Shown one piece after another: positions 7,301 through 16,514 of a DNA stretch of 30,211 nucleotides. Position 1 is the first letter of the stretch, and each line of letters begins with the position of its first letter. Source of the stretch: a virus; IMG/VR virus record IMGVR_UViG_3300037481_000423, positions 1 through 30,211 of that record; one strand, written 5' to 3'. Both the position numbers and the translations under genes were made by a program. The notes under the pieces are model-generated. The model did no database searches and was not told where the DNA came from. It saw only the letters and a program-made list of their open reading frames with translations.

Positions 7301-9597
7301 TCATCAGCAACAAACTGAACTACATTCTTACCTTTAACAGGTGAAGGTGACTTAGCAAGTTTGGTTGACACAACAATGCTGGGTGTCAAGAATGTCCATT
7401 CACCCAAGATAGTGTTTGACAAACTTTCTTGCAAAGAAGTTTTAAGAGCTCTTCTTGGTGCATCAAGAATGTTAAGTGTTTGTGCCTGATTAATTGATGA
7501 TGCACCTCGTGGAATTCCTAGACCTTCTTTGATTGTTGTGTCGATTATTCTGTTTGCATCTCTTACAATCGCGTTGTTAGACTTAGCAACTTCTTTTAGA
7601 ACTGCATTGGCAAGAACCTTTGGCTGAACTTGACCTGACTTCATTGCAGTCATAATCTCAGGAGACAGGTCATCAAGCTTAGTCACAATCTCTTTGTATA
7701 GAGGATTTGTAAGTAAGTCATCAGGTCCTTTAGCAAGGATTCCAAGTACCGTGTATCTATCGCCAGCATGTGATGCTTCAATAGAAGAGACCCTGTTGCT
7801 ATCAATTAATGCATCAGTAAGTTTTGTTGACCTTCTTATTTCATCTGCTGTAGTTACACCTGCTTTCTTAGCAGCATCAGCAAGAGGACGCCACAATGTA
7901 TTGTCAGTAACAACTGTATTGTAAAGACCGATTGGAATCTGAAGAGGTGTCTCAAGAGCTTCACCTACTTTTGCAACATCACTGAACATCTCAGCAACAG
8001 AGCCAGGAACAATCTCTGAAAGTTTAAGTGCTTTGGCACCAGCACGTCCGGCACGAGCGCCTATTCCTGCAACTTTACCAGGCACTGAAAAGATGTTGAT
8101 AGGTAGAGCAACTTCAGACAGAATACCAACAGCTCTATATTTAGATTCATCTTCAGGTCTAACAGCAGATTGTGCAGCTAAGTCATCACCAAGTGAACGA
8201 GCAGTTGCAATCTCAACAGCAATCTCTCTCATTTGGTCTTCGAAAGGATTGTCTGAAGGTTTAGCGATGTATGACTTGCCCCATGCTTCTTCTTCTTTAC
8301 GACCTGTTCTTTCACGAGGAATAAGACCGAAGTCATCAGGATTAATTTTGGTGTCTGTGCCAGGTACAGCATCATACATTGCTGCATCGAGCAAAGGATT
8401 AAATACAAAGCGAGAGATACCAGCAAGGTCTCTGACAATTGTTAGTGGTAGTGATTCAACTACAGCTTCTGTTTTAGGTGTTAGTCCTAGTTTGTTCTTT
8501 AGATCTTTATAAACCTGAGGATCGTATTTATCTGATGCTAAGAATGATAGAGCCGCACCGGCACCTTGCTTAATTTTCTCATCAATCTGAGCACGACCAC
8601 TTGATGCCAAACCTGCAATTCCAAATGCAGCTTCATCTTCGTCACGCCCAATCTCATAAGCGTATTCATCAGGCAGTGATGTCTTAAGAAAGTCAAGATA
8701 CCTTTCTCTTGCTAAAGCATCGTAGTCTGAAGGTGTAGATGTGAAGCCGATTTCACGAACAGCATCTTGATAATAACTAACTTGTACTTCTTTGAGGATT
8801 TGTTTCTTGGCTTCTTCTTGACTAATACCTTTAGTGGATGCCAGTTCAACAGCATTTCTGTCTAGTTCAATTCTGTTCTGCTCAGACTGTTTACGTGCTT
8901 TTGTCTCTTCAGGTGATTCCATTTCCTGAGGTAGCAATGCACGACCAATTGCTTCAAATGCTCCCATCTGCTCTACTTGACTTGGATCTTTAGCAATTGT
9001 CTGAGGTGTTGCAACAGGAGCAGAAGGAGCAAATTCTGCAGTTCTTGGCATACGAGCAGGTGCAACAACTTGCATTGCACGCTTCTCAGCATAGTCTGCT
9101 TTGGCCACTTCTTCTTCAAGTCGCTTGTTAAACTGAGGATCGAGAACACCAAGACCTTCAGTCTGCAATTCGCCAGTAATCTGCAAAATAACGTCTTGCT
9201 TTGTTGGAATGCCTTGCTTAACAAACTGTGCTGTCTGTGCTTCAAGTGCTTTAAATTCTTCAGCAGCAATGTCAGCTTCAGTAGGCTTTGGCGCAAATTC
9301 ACCTACACCTAAACGAGCAGTAAGCTCAGTTGGCGTTGGTGGTTTAAATGTAGGTTCTTCTACAACAGGCTGAACAACAGCCTTAACAGCAGGTTCAGCA
9401 GGCGGTTCAAGAGATAGACCGGTCAGGTCAAGTTGTTCAGGTATTGCTGATACTTGTGGCTGAGCACTAACAGAAATGCCCATATCTTTGACGTAGTTAT
9501 CAAAGAATTTATCAGCCTCAGCTTCGCCTAGCGTTGCTTTAATCTGCTCATAAGTTGGTTGTTTACGAGCAGGCAGAATTGAAATATCACGAGCCAT
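4336..9597 (-). CDS. Giant internal virion / DNA-ejection protein (1753 aa)
   Basis: At 1753 residues this is the largest gene and takes up about a sixth of the genome. The first 230 residues are Pro/Ala/Glu-rich and look flexible. Most of the rest is helical and charged, with two more hydrophobic Gly/Ala-rich stretches near residues 495-520 and 1460-1485 that could contact membrane. It follows two other helical proteins in the order of T7 gp14, gp15 and gp16, the proteins ejected into the host cell with the DNA, and I call it the gp16 counterpart on position, size and composition. T7 gp16 carries an N-terminal lytic transglycosylase domain; I see no such catalytic motif here. AGGAG lies 6 bases before the ATG. 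Confidence 0.65.
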   Translation of the reverse strand: MARDISILPARKQPTYEQIKATLGEAEADKFFDNYVKDMGISVSAQPQVSAIPEQLDLTGLSLEPPAEPAVKAVVQPVVEEPTFKPPTPTELTARLGVGEFAPKPTEADIAAEEFKALEAQTAQFVKQGIPTKQDVILQITGELQTEGLGVLDPQFNKRLEEEVAKADYAEKRAMQVVAPARMPRTAEFAPSAPVATPQTIAKDPSQVEQMGAFEAIGRALLPQEMESPEETKARKQSEQNRIELDRNAVELASTKGISQEEAKKQILKEVQVSYYQDAVREIGFTSTPSDYDALARERYLDFLKTSLPDEYAYEIGRDEDEAAFGIAGLASSGRAQIDEKIKQGAGAALSFLASDKYDPQVYKDLKNKLGLTPKTEAVVESLPLTIVRDLAGISRFVFNPLLDAAMYDAVPGTDTKINPDDFGLIPRERTGRKEEEAWGKSYIAKPSDNPFEDQMREIAVEIATARSLGDDLAAQSAVRPEDESKYRAVGILSEVALPINIFSVPGKVAGIGARAGRAGAKALKLSEIVPGSVAEMFSDVAKVGEALETPLQIPIGLYNTVVTDNTLWRPLADAAKKAGVTTADEIRRSTKLTDALIDSNRVSSIEASHAGDRYTVLGILAKGPDDLLTNPLYKEIVTKLDDLSPEIMTAMKSGQVQPKVLANAVLKEVAKSNNAIVRDANRIIDTTIKEGLGIPRGASSINQAQTLNILDAPRRALKTSLQESLSNTILGEWTFLTPSIVVSTKLAKSPSPVKGKNVVQFVADDIASNMKNYVDVAEVGQEATFKLNQSINVKNLLKQSLVYSPNERLRYYEKLFKGLSVGDTMSPEQYKALHTLVSESRIGTLTREFKLGAFKAEGTGRAYTSATEPEVLRSSILQYGKQIGQEGQKLIDKIAKTSFARAPVKRYVADMISGYAGALESFPAQFSQTISALGKKGFKADEIYGQVLNKAINQPQGVATVSEVVTPMTNGQATAALKDVMRAQFNYTTKTPQGKAIDKMVNEYAKVSFIDPNTNASLFLSRAREIRDDIVRRFPEIKDQEVVAQGTYGARTVRTDSLPDTILSLATNKTQEKVLADIISKNRNAIYDNSALAKFDVANKDFPKRDIIKAIDSGLVARLNGYSSSDDILGAMKEAGISDDIIRTNGDALVSTVNDYYIDILRGTHGFESASGSEILRRLNLQLQEIEPGVLAYLPVQMSKDIQVIKESLKTIGRDPIRSGRLIETIGTIERQSPGLMSRIWGDIGAFAGYVHKNIAEGMLAGKVIPNVTYLSENVFTTPLIAAVTNPKYVDAVIKNVPKMAGKTATGLVGGEFGRFGGYTSDLYQPALSFPNKVAIVTPSGEQITNAELWRLFTQARVGAGQAETVLRPQSIAQLKQLSQLVGADNKLMTATARRFKDFAPSGTASIPMTVAQNTDMAFRQALFKEALRRGATAEEAATIARETLLDYGLLDRILPDQLKSLKAPFMFLSFSASMSTAILKGLTRGESTENILRLARYHRDMAKYSGVYAPGQAELESLFVEQQQTIGEKPATYTYLRDPVMGQIFWMANIAENFSYFLSGGESLGGSLESLMNETAYTPYTGFILEIVDAYKGNMVSPRQIAFAQSTGLWPSMQSNFEIEEMPIEKMRRGEPTFEGRQYRFKTEAGKKKYITFMFGLTAAGHNRTLNDYTNMMVAAGMAPEGAYLARYYPENTAFEGVQADPSLKGFVNGALYMILRQRAVKPPTQIQVYDKQIQTELRKLKDLQGTNVEN

Positions 9598-9623
9598 GGA
9601 TTCTCCTGTTTAAATCTTAACGA

Positions 9624-11405
9624 TTAGATATCAGACTTAAATAGGTCTTCGATTGTCAACTGTTGAAGGCGCTTTAAGGCTGTGTCTGTAGAAGGTTTAG
9701 TTGCTACAGGAGCTTTTGAACTTACACGTCTTGGAGGAACATCAAATCCTGATGGGAATTCTTCCTGTCCTTGTGCAAGCTTCAGACGCTCAGCTTCAAG
9801 CATTTCATTAAGCGGTTTAGAATATACTGGGAATAGTGCTCGACGCAGGTCTGCACGTTCTGCTGCAAAGATTGCAGGATCGTACTGAGGTTTGTTGTAT
9901 TCAGTGCGTAGCGTATCCATTCCAGCCATTAGGTCGTCATACTTTTGCTCTTGCTCAGGTGTGAAGTTTGCAATGCCAATTTTGTCAAGTGCATCTTTCT
10001 GCTTAACAAGATCAACCATTCTGTCAGTGATTGCTTGACGTACACCAATATCTCTTTCAACTTCTGCAAGACGCTCTTCTCTACCGCCGCCTTTCAAACG
10101 ACCAGGACCTGGCAGCTTGTCTGCATCACCAAGTCTCTGAGGCTCAACAAGTGCAGGAACAGGCTCAGGAAGAATTTCTGATGGACCGGTCCTTTCATCA
10201 GAGCCTTCCATCTGAATCTTATGGAAAGCAATAAGGAATTCGTCGCGCTTCTTCTTGTCGCCATCAGAAAATTTAACAGCCATGTCAATTGCTGCCTGAC
10301 GACGCTCAGCCTTTGAAACATCAAGAGGCACGTAGTTGTTGATGAACAGTTGAGCAGCTGTTACAGCACTTGGATTAAGTTTGATTTTGCCTTGTTTTGC
10401 AGCCTGAATCGCATCATAGTGAAGAAGCTTTTCCTTGTCAGTTCCAAGTATATCACGAGCAAATTGCTCTTTCATAAATCCAGGTGATTCAAAGCCATAC
10501 TTCTCAGCAGCTCTTTTTCTAACATCAGCTTCTGCAGGCTGAAATGGTACAGGTGGTTTTGACAGTTCTTCTCTGATTTTATCCAGTTGTGCTTTTTCAG
10601 GTGCAAGAGCCGCATCTATTTCTGCTTGTTTAGCAGCAATTGCTTCAGGACTACCTTCTTTCTTTAGCGCTTCAAGTTCTGCTAGCAATTGTCTAAGAGC
10701 CGAAACACCATAAGCGCCGCCTTCTTGGGCAAGTAGCGCATCTTCTTCTTTCTTTATCAAAATATCCTGAGGTGTGTCAAGCAGTGCATCACCACTAACA
10801 CCACCGATATTAACTGCATCAAGTCCAAACTGTGCAGTGATGCTTTGCTCAAGCGCGTCTTTATCAGCAGTAGTTAGTCGGTCCCAAGTCTTGTCAGTCT
10901 TTAGCTGTTTCCAAAGTTGCTGAGCTGCTGATGCAGCGCTTCTGGTTCCACCTTTTATAGACGCAGCCACATCAGTAACTTGACCTTCAATCAACGCTTT
11001 TACGCCAGCAGGATCGACAATCAAACCGCCTGAAGTTGCAAGTGTGTTTGCAGATTCAGCCAGCTTAGTTTTTGCAGCCTGAGGAACTTCTAGCTGACCT
11101 TGAAGCCCTTCTCTTATTTTAAGACGAGAATCTCTTCCCTCGTTTTGTGATGATATTATCGCTTGATTAAGTGCTCTTCCTTCTTTTATAAGCTCTAGTT
11201 TGTTAATTCCTTCTTCTTCACCTTTTCTTGCTTTGTTGATAGCATCTTGCAAAACCTTTTCTCTTTCACGCAATGCTTCTCTGTATTCAGCATCCATCTT
11301 TTTTTGAAGAATAAGTTCCTGATATGCTTCATCTCTAAACTTAGCATAGCGTTCTTCATGTGACTGAAGGTAAGTAGTAAAGTATTGTAGTCCGTTTGAA
11401 GCCAT
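9624..11405 (-). CDS. Internal virion protein, gp15-like (593 aa)
   Basis: This is an almost wholly helical, highly charged protein with long coiled-coil stretches (about residues 15-75 and 220-290) and no cysteine-rich or enzyme motif. The ATG at 11405 is chosen because AGGAG lies 8 bases upstream; a TTG two codons earlier also exists. The start follows the TGA of the gp14-like gene by two bases. The middle position in a trio of internal proteins and its size between the 196- and 1753-residue partners match the T7 gp15 role as a tube-forming ejection protein. The assignment is by context and composition; sequence similarity was not tested. Confidence 0.6.
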   Translation of the reverse strand: MASNGLQYFTTYLQSHEERYAKFRDEAYQELILQKKMDAEYREALREREKVLQDAINKARKGEEEGINKLELIKEGRALNQAIISSQNEGRDSRLKIREGLQGQLEVPQAAKTKLAESANTLATSGGLIVDPAGVKALIEGQVTDVAASIKGGTRSAASAAQQLWKQLKTDKTWDRLTTADKDALEQSITAQFGLDAVNIGGVSGDALLDTPQDILIKKEEDALLAQEGGAYGVSALRQLLAELEALKKEGSPEAIAAKQAEIDAALAPEKAQLDKIREELSKPPVPFQPAEADVRKRAAEKYGFESPGFMKEQFARDILGTDKEKLLHYDAIQAAKQGKIKLNPSAVTAAQLFINNYVPLDVSKAERRQAAIDMAVKFSDGDKKKRDEFLIAFHKIQMEGSDERTGPSEILPEPVPALVEPQRLGDADKLPGPGRLKGGGREERLAEVERDIGVRQAITDRMVDLVKQKDALDKIGIANFTPEQEQKYDDLMAGMDTLRTEYNKPQYDPAIFAAERADLRRALFPVYSKPLNEMLEAERLKLAQGQEEFPSGFDVPPRRVSSKAPVATKPSTDTALKRLQQLTIEDLFKSDI

Positions 11406-11407
11406 TA

Positions 11408-11998
11408 TCAATCTCCTAAGAAGTCGTCTTCGTATGCACTTTGAACTGCACCTTTTCCACGCCCGGAAGGAACGGTACCAGTAAGCTCTTTAAATCTGCG
11501 TAGTTCTAGTCCTGCACCAAATGCCTGAGCGCCAACATCAGCAACACCTCCAATAATAGCAGCAGCTCTCTTAGCTTTTGCTTCGTCTTGTGCTGATGAC
11601 AACTTTCTCATTTCAGCTTCTTGCTGCAATTGTAGTTCAACATCAGCCTGCGTTAATTTAGCCTGAGCCTCAGCAAGACGGCGTTGCTCTGCTTCCTGTG
11701 CATTTAGCATTGCCTGAAAGTTTTGACCTGCACCACCGCCAGTTGTAGCAGTAAGTGCTCTTTGATCAAGCATTTGCTGAGATGCAAGTGCCTGTGCTGG
11801 TGCAAGAAGCTGACGTCTTAGGACATCTTCTTGTGCAGATGTGAAGCCAAGTGTGCCCATAGCAGCACGTCTTTCAAGCTCTGCTAGCCTCTCTTTCTCA
11901 GACTTTCTAAAGCCTGCACCGGCTTCAACAATGCTAGGAATAGTTGATAAGGCTGATGCTGCAGTTCCAATTATTGCTGATGTTGGTATAATTGCCAT
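11408..11998 (-). CDS. Internal virion protein, gp14-like (196 aa)
   Basis: Residues 1-30 are hydrophobic and Ala/Ile/Ser-rich, followed by a Gln/Ala/Glu helix region (about 35-145), a second Ala/Gly-rich segment (AAIIGGVADVGAQAFGAG) and an acidic tail. Podoviral gp14-type proteins of about 200 residues have the same make-up and insert in the outer membrane during ejection. It sits immediately before the two larger internal proteins, as in T7-like phages. Its stop nearly overlaps the start of the next gene. The call rests on size, composition and order. Confidence 0.65.
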   Translation of the reverse strand: MAIIPTSAIIGTAASALSTIPSIVEAGAGFRKSEKERLAELERRAAMGTLGFTSAQEDVLRRQLLAPAQALASQQMLDQRALTATTGGGAGQNFQAMLNAQEAEQRRLAEAQAKLTQADVELQLQQEAEMRKLSSAQDEAKAKRAAAIIGGVADVGAQAFGAGLELRRFKELTGTVPSGRGKGAVQSAYEDDFLGD

Positions 11999-12019
11999 GT
12001 TTCCTCTCCTCTAATTATG

Positions 12020-12682
12020 TTAGTCGTAGTGAGCTTCGATTGTGAAACTAAGAGCCTTCAGAAAGAAAGCCTGTGAGCCACAATGTCCAACTAAATAGAT
12101 TGTGTGCTCTCCAGCTGCAAGGTTACTGACAACAAAATGTCCGCCATATGAACGACGCTTTTCCCAACCAGGAATAGCTCCACCAACGAAGCTAGCTCCC
12201 CAGTCGTTCTCTTCTTCAAATACGAATTTTGTTGATGAATAGAAGTTATCATCAACTGCGATGAATATCTGAGCTGCAGAAGTGCTGAATGGAGCCTGTG
12301 TTTCTGATTCATATCCTTTAACAGCCATGTCAAAACGGATGACAACATCTCCTGTTTGCTTCATGTAGAATGTTGTGCCTGTTTTTGGAATTGACTTAGG
12401 TGACACAGTCAAGTTTCCAAAGTATTTTGTAAGAGCACCAACAAGCATTGATGGAAGTTCTTGTGCACCAATCTCATGACCACTTGTCATGTCGTAGTCA
12501 ATGTTTGTAGACAAGTATTCGCCATTCATAATATGCTGCATATCAATGGCTGCAGTAGCACTGATATCAGCAGCGATTATTCCACCATTGATCTGCCTTT
12601 TAATAGCGTCATTGTTTGCTTCAACTTGAGCAGCACTAATTGTTGTGCCGTTAGTAAATACGTTTGGAATAGCTAGTGTCAT
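12020..12682 (-). CDS. Tail appendage protein with N-terminal anchor motif (220 aa)
   Basis: The N terminus reads IPNVFTNGTTISAAQVEANN and continues to NGGIIAADIS. This pattern (F.NGT.ISA.QVN.N..A....NG.I....I) is common at the virion-attachment end of phage tail-fibre proteins. The remaining 170 residues are beta-rich with aromatic residues and a Gly-rich loop, suggesting a compact receptor-binding or decoration head. The GAGG site is 5 bases before the ATG. It is the last of three adjacent genes whose N termini look related, so these may occupy equivalent positions on the tail. Confidence 0.7.
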   Translation of the reverse strand: MTLAIPNVFTNGTTISAAQVEANNDAIKRQINGGIIAADISATAAIDMQHIMNGEYLSTNIDYDMTSGHEIGAQELPSMLVGALTKYFGNLTVSPKSIPKTGTTFYMKQTGDVVIRFDMAVKGYESETQAPFSTSAAQIFIAVDDNFYSSTKFVFEEENDWGASFVGGAIPGWEKRRSYGGHFVVSNLAAGEHTIYLVGHCGSQAFFLKALSFTIEAHYD

Positions 12683-12689
12683 CTTAACC

Positions 12690-13709
12690 TCATGCCATTG
12701 TGTTTCTGTAGACGATTACTTGTAAGTATGCTCTTTCAAATCCAAAGGTACCGCTAACACCGTATCGAGGCACGCTTGGATCACAGTCTTGGTCTTCAAG
12801 AAACAGAGCAGGACCAGCAGGTGTAGCACCGTCTGATGTCATTCTCCATGCTCCACTAAAGAAGAGCTGACTTCCAAAGAGCGTGTAGTTTCCGTTAGAT
12901 CTGAGCATGTATTCACCTTGACAAGCAAGTTCGTTGAAAAGATATGTGCTAATTGCGTATGAAGCAGGAGCATTGCCAGCTGTCATAATAAATTCAGGAA
13001 TCATTGTTGCATGGTCAAATCGTCCTCCAAAACAAGGTACTGCACCACCAATGCCAGGTAGTACAGCAGGAGGATCAACAAGAGCAACACCGCTGATAAC
13101 AGAAAGTGGAGCAAAGTTTGCATCAATGAGGGCGTTACTTGTGATATTTACTTTAGGATAAACAAGAGCACACCATTCACCTACACCACTTCCGTTTGCT
13201 CCGCCAAGAGGACGAGCACCTGTAAAGATTAGTTGTGAAGAATGGTCGGCTGCATTTGAACCATTGGCTGTTGTAATGTTGAAGTGATTAATCCACCAAC
13301 GAAAGCGAACTACGTCACCAGGACCGAGGGCAAGACCGGTTGCACCAAATGAAATCTTTGTTCCTTGACCAGCAGCTGTATTTGTAGCTCCAGTTGCATC
13401 ATGGTTAATCGGCCATTCAGGTGTGTTGATCACTTTACCACCAAATGGTGAAGCCTCAGTATAAAATGGATAATGTGCACCGGCTGCTGGCACGGCAGGG
13501 AATGTGAGATTATATCCATTCTCTTGCTTCAGTGCTGATATAACCATGCTTTTGCCACCAACATTTCTCGTATCAACACCTTCAACGCGGATATTTTCTT
13601 TGTTGATAAGGTTGGCACCAGTCTGTACCGCAGTGTAATTTGTGTTTACTGCAGGTGCTGAGGTGAGGGGATTGTTTGGATAAAAGTCGGTTGTTCTGAC
13701 TTCGGACAT
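12690..13709 (-). CDS. Tail appendage / receptor-binding candidate (339 aa)
   Basis: The N terminus (PAVNTNYTAVQTGANLINKE, then NIRVEGVDTRN) resembles the anchor region of the two neighbouring genes. The rest is Gly/Ala/Asn/Phe-rich, with few charges and several aromatic residues, as in beta-rich virion surface proteins. The ATG overlaps the TAA stop of the upstream gene (TAATG) and AGGAG lies about 7 bases before it. No enzyme motif such as a depolymerase fold repeat is obvious. The role is inferred from the shared N terminus and the position next to the nozzle gene. Confidence 0.65.
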   Translation of the reverse strand: MSEVRTTDFYPNNPLTSAPAVNTNYTAVQTGANLINKENIRVEGVDTRNVGGKSMVISALKQENGYNLTFPAVPAAGAHYPFYTEASPFGGKVINTPEWPINHDATGATNTAAGQGTKISFGATGLALGPGDVVRFRWWINHFNITTANGSNAADHSSQLIFTGARPLGGANGSGVGEWCALVYPKVNITSNALIDANFAPLSVISGVALVDPPAVLPGIGGAVPCFGGRFDHATMIPEFIMTAGNAPASYAISTYLFNELACQGEYMLRSNGNYTLFGSQLFFSGAWRMTSDGATPAGPALFLEDQDCDPSVPRYGVSGTFGFERAYLQVIVYRNTMA

Positions 13710-14395
13710 TATCTTCTCCTATTGAATGCGTGAACTTGACCACCAACGAATGACAGGATAACCTGTGTGTCAGCATCATCTTTTTGTGGTCTAAGCTCTA
13801 CGCCTAGTTCAATTAGACCATCACCTGCAGGAACTGGGAATGTAGCTGTGTGTGTTCTTGTCAGCCACATCTGATATTCCCAGTCTCCTGTATAGACAAC
13901 TACGCCATTATACCTAATGAATATCCTAAAGTTCTTTCTTGCTACTGTTGAAGCTGCTCCTGAAGCATAAAAGTATGTCCAGTATTTTGGAATAAACGAT
14001 GACTGGGTGTATGTGATTGTCATCATTCCTTCTTCTACATCTACAACCTGCAGGGACTTCCAGTAAGAAATACCACCGCCACCGTTTACCTTGTCTGAAT
14101 CATAACGAAAGCCAATGATGAAGTTGTTCTTTGGATTGTTTGCACCTGCAGCAAAGATTGCGTCACCATCAAGAAATGCTTTGTCAGGAACGTTGTTACC
14201 AAAGATATAGTGTCGACCGCTATTGTAGACAGCAGCCTGTGACCTGTCATTAAGCTGAACGCCACCAACAGGCAAGTTCTCGCGGTCGATACCACCATTC
14301 AGTGTGTCAACATAAGTGTCCAATGCCACATCGAATTCACGTGACTGAACAATGTTCTTGTCTTCTATTGTTCTAGCTGAGAATGTATAAGCCAT
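13709..14395 (-). CDS. Tail appendage protein, first of three related genes (228 aa)
   Basis: Residues 1-50 contain the segment YVDTLNGGIDRENLPVGGVQ, which resembles NGGI/NLINKENI segments in the two following genes and suggests a common virion-anchoring domain. The C-terminal 150 residues are rich in Tyr, Phe, Trp, Val and Gly and look like a beta sandwich. Start and stop overlap both neighbours as TAATG, so it is translated with the nozzle gene upstream and the 339-residue gene downstream. It may be a fibre adaptor or a short fibre. Confidence 0.65.
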   Translation of the reverse strand: MAYTFSARTIEDKNIVQSREFDVALDTYVDTLNGGIDRENLPVGGVQLNDRSQAAVYNSGRHYIFGNNVPDKAFLDGDAIFAAGANNPKNNFIIGFRYDSDKVNGGGGISYWKSLQVVDVEEGMMTITYTQSSFIPKYWTYFYASGAASTVARKNFRIFIRYNGVVVYTGDWEYQMWLTRTHTATFPVPAGDGLIELGVELRPQKDDADTQVILSFVGGQVHAFNRRR

Positions 14396-16506
14396 TATGC
14401 CCTCTTTGCGCCGATAGTTTCTTGAGGTGAAGTGTTAAGTTCAACAGCATAACCTGTGAAAACAACAGGTGCCTTTGTCTCAAATTCGAATGCAAAGTCA
14501 GAGCAACCAAGTTGTCCGACGTCGATTCTGATTTGTGTCATAAACTTGTCTTGCCATCTGTCTGTGCCCCAGATCGCCTTGCCGTAAACAGGCTGATCAG
14601 GATGGTCAGCTCTTTGAATAATTGTTGATGGAGATGTGATTGAACCAATAGGTGTCCAATCTCTGTCACGATACCAACTGACTTCAATCGGCTCGTTACC
14701 TGTTGTCCACAGATAGAGGTAAATGTACTTGACGTGCTTCTTAATTGCTGGATAACCAAAGTCGTGCCAACGACTTCTGAATGTAGATTTAAGTGTCCCG
14801 ACTTGGACTGGCGGATCATTAATAACTGCACCTGCAACATAGCCACCATTTCTTAGACCGCTAAGTACAAAAAGTCCGTTACCAATCTGTGTGCCAGGTG
14901 TGCCACTTGCTGGAACACCGATATCAGAGCCAATGATGGCGTTGTTAGAGCCGTCGATTGTAATTGCTGATACGTTAAATCCTTGACGTGTGCTCCAAGT
15001 TCCTCTTTCGTGATAGACAATACCAAGAGAAAGACGAGGATCACCACCTACAGAGATGTAGCACTGCCATTCTTTCCATTCAGGATGCCAAGCAGCTACA
15101 CAACGAGGAAGCTGTGCTCTGTTCATTCTTTCGAATATCTCGTCGATTGGACCGCTCACCTTGTTGATGTCAAGCTTTAGTGCCTGAAAGTTACCACTGA
15201 TTAAGTAGACACCATCATCACCAAGGAAGATGACACCTACGTTTGGAATAACGGTGATTGTACTGGGAGAGCGTGTTCCAACTGAATCGATGAATGGCGT
15301 AATCTGAAAGCCGTTAACAGGATCGCCAGTCACAATGTCAATTGCTCTTTCACGAAATACGAGAAGAACATCGTAGTAAGCATAGAGACCTGTGACGCTT
15401 CCACCTTGACGTGTACCTACATCAAAATAATCAAAGGCACCAAATGTGTCTGGTTGTAGAGGCTTACTGAAGAATACGCGTGTAGGATTAGATCTTCCTC
15501 CGTCAAGGAAGAGGCATCCTTTGAAAGTGGCACAGACCTGAGCTGTAGGAGCAGGGAATGGAATTGATTCAGTTTCATCAGGAGCAGTAGCACCCAGCTC
15601 ATCATCACCAATGTAGTCAACATATTTCGTCTCTTTGTTTCCAGTCAGAATATTGCAGAAGAAGTAGTCGTTTCCGTTTCTACGTGTGCGATAAATCTTT
15701 CTGTATGATGTACCTGGAGGACCAACAAATATGTCATCAAGAAGAACAGCAGTTCTGCTCTCAACGTTGCCTGAAGGCTTTGTGATGGTGACTGTTTCCC
15801 AGCGAATTGGTCCGGTGAATGTTGATAGTGGACTTTCACTACCAGCCTCATTTACTGCTGAAACTTTGTAAGTGTAAGTATTGAAGTCACCAGTAGTTAG
15901 TGAGCCAAGGCAAGGGAATTCCTGGTCCTGTGCAGCACCACCACCAAGTTGACCAACCTGTGGCTGCGCGTAATCAGCAGGCGACTGAATGAAGTACTGG
16001 TTACCGATGAGAGGAAAGGTATCCTCAGGTGAGAATGCAATTGGATTTGCTGTCTTAAATGACCAGCCAAGTGGCATGACCTGGCCACCGCGGAACTTAA
16101 ATGGAGCAAATCTGCCGCCACCGACACAGATTACGTAAGGCCCAAATTCACAGAACTGAGCAGGAGGTTGGTTTAGGACAGGAGGTTTAACGTTTGTTAG
16201 AAGTGTTTCATATCCTTCAGTACTACCGTTGACGTAGCGAATTGTACCACCTTGCTCGAAGATGATGAATTGCTGAGCACCTTGGTGACGTGTGTAGCTG
16301 TAGAGAGAATCGACCCTGCCAGTTGGAGCTGCAGGAAAAAGAGACTGGTTACTGAAGAATTTCTCTATACCAAAGTGATTGTGATACGCTTTTGTTTGGT
16401 CATCGTATTTGAAATTCTCAAGCCTGTTGCAGCTATCATCAGGACTGGGATATCCGAGATATGTGCCCCCAAGGATAGGTGTCTGAACTTTACGGTCTGT
16501 TTTCAT
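14395..16506 (-). CDS. Tail nozzle / tail tube protein B, beta-propeller type (703 aa)
   Basis: A large beta-rich protein. Repeated blade-like segments in the second half (for example CLFLDGGRSNPTRVFFSKPL, GLYAYYDVLLVFRERAIDIV and VIFLGDDGVYLISGN) fit the beta-propeller found in the distal tail nozzle of podoviruses (T7 gp12, P22 gp10). A fibronectin-like stretch lies near residues 210-230 (YKVSAVNEAGSESPLS). It comes directly after the adaptor gene, as tail tubular B does in T7. AGAGGA sits 5 bases before the ATG. Its job would be closing the short tail and holding the fibres. The family call is good; no search was made. Confidence 0.75.
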   Translation of the reverse strand: MKTDRKVQTPILGGTYLGYPSPDDSCNRLENFKYDDQTKAYHNHFGIEKFFSNQSLFPAAPTGRVDSLYSYTRHQGAQQFIIFEQGGTIRYVNGSTEGYETLLTNVKPPVLNQPPAQFCEFGPYVICVGGGRFAPFKFRGGQVMPLGWSFKTANPIAFSPEDTFPLIGNQYFIQSPADYAQPQVGQLGGGAAQDQEFPCLGSLTTGDFNTYTYKVSAVNEAGSESPLSTFTGPIRWETVTITKPSGNVESRTAVLLDDIFVGPPGTSYRKIYRTRRNGNDYFFCNILTGNKETKYVDYIGDDELGATAPDETESIPFPAPTAQVCATFKGCLFLDGGRSNPTRVFFSKPLQPDTFGAFDYFDVGTRQGGSVTGLYAYYDVLLVFRERAIDIVTGDPVNGFQITPFIDSVGTRSPSTITVIPNVGVIFLGDDGVYLISGNFQALKLDINKVSGPIDEIFERMNRAQLPRCVAAWHPEWKEWQCYISVGGDPRLSLGIVYHERGTWSTRQGFNVSAITIDGSNNAIIGSDIGVPASGTPGTQIGNGLFVLSGLRNGGYVAGAVINDPPVQVGTLKSTFRSRWHDFGYPAIKKHVKYIYLYLWTTGNEPIEVSWYRDRDWTPIGSITSPSTIIQRADHPDQPVYGKAIWGTDRWQDKFMTQIRIDVGQLGCSDFAFEFETKAPVVFTGYAVELNTSPQETIGAKRA

Positions 16507-16514
16507 TTAATCCT

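Noticed and set aside
8033-8512. 159-codon plus-strand frame
   Set aside because: It is antisense to the giant internal protein gene, which is continuous there; the frame has no ribosome binding site and looks like a mirror of codon bias.
9945-10234. Overlapping plus-strand frames of 60-80 codons
   Set aside because: They lie opposite the gp15-like gene in different frames and have no ribosome binding sites.
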